Origin: an uncultured Pelagibacteraceae bacterium
Lineage (GTDB): Bacteria > Pseudomonadota > Alphaproteobacteria > Pelagibacterales > Pelagibacteraceae
Direction of reading: 5' to 3'
DNA: 53,232 nucleotides
Assembly: GCA_902580135.1 (NCBI GenBank)
Contig: CACHJL010000004.1
Coordinates: 1-53,232 of the forward strand
Below are positions 53,215-53,232 of the stretch, piece after piece; positions within the stretch are counted from its first letter, which is position 1, and every line of letters begins with the position of its first letter. Under the pieces are notes generated by a model. That model was given only the letters and a program-made list of their open reading frames with translations, ran no database searches and was not told the origin of the DNA. The translations under genes were made by a program, and so were the position numbers.

Positions 53215-53232
53215 TTATAATTTTAATTTTTT

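Noticed and set aside
1-53232. CRISPR arrays, insertion sequences, prophage genes, tRNA or rRNA genes
   Set aside because: No repeat-spacer pattern, transposase, integrase or structural RNA was seen on either strand.

Overview
The window looks like a streamlined marine alphaproteobacterium of the SAR11 clade (Pelagibacterales). I base this on the very low G+C (about 30% by eye), gene ends that touch or overlap by 1-4 bases, almost no non-coding DNA, alphaproteobacterial gene order (map-purB-purC-purS-purQ-purL-bolA-grxD, and cysS-cimA), and a methylated-amine gene set (tdm, tmoXVW-like transporter, tmm). The assignment is inference; no rRNA or tRNA gene is present to confirm it. No stretch longer than about 160 bases lacks a gene. 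I see no CRISPR array, IS element, integrase, tRNA or rRNA.

Layout. 1-2463: malyl-CoA lyase (left-truncated) and the two malate-CoA ligase subunits. 2460-13846: a trimethylamine/TMAO island. On the minus strand lies trimethylamine N-oxide demethylase (tdm), here split in two by a single in-frame UGA, followed by a small winged-helix-like gene. On the plus strand are a TmoX-like binding protein, a terminator, three envelope-protein genes, TmoV- and TmoW-like transporter genes and glycerol kinase. Trimethylamine monooxygenase (tmm) lies convergent at the end. 13969-20633: mostly accessory genes: a PhyH-type dioxygenase, small membrane proteins, a glycosyltransferase, a thioredoxin-like protein, a gamma-carbonic-anhydrase-like protein, two tandem secreted HExxH proteins with a third secreted neighbour, and a small membrane protein. 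20623-27703: a beta-carbonic-anhydrase-like protein, an FMN-binding protein, a beta-hydroxyacid dehydrogenase, an MFS transporter, RNA polymerase omega with a long acidic tail, dusA, a TauE/SafE permease and a phosphohexomutase. 27862-30818: class I ribonucleotide reductase nrdAB behind a symmetric operator-like region. 30827-34350: 2-methylcitrate cycle genes prpD-prpB-prpC. 34403-44163: core metabolism and translation (gph, a stand-alone GlmU acetyltransferase domain, glmS, class II DAHP synthase, nadE, cysS, cimA, a SPOUT methyltransferase, rpsD). 44278-46680: an LamG/Ig-like autotransporter-type protein. 46690-53214: grxD, bolA and the purine operon with map.

How it works together. TMA would be oxidised to TMAO by Tmm, TMAO would be imported by TmoXVW, and Tdm would split TMAO to dimethylamine and formaldehyde, feeding tetrahydrofolate-bound C1 units. 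The most striking point is that tdm carries a UGA in the middle of its metal-binding domain, with the reading frame intact on both sides and the third putative zinc cysteine on the far side of the stop. Tmm and the transporter look intact. This population may therefore take up or make TMAO without demethylating it, for example as an osmolyte, or the stop may be read through, may be a strain polymorphism, or may be an assembly error. Other points worth a second look are the tandem secreted metallopeptidase-like pair, the stand-alone GlmU half, the nrd operator symmetry, the nearly leaderless rpsD promoter and the LamG autotransporter.
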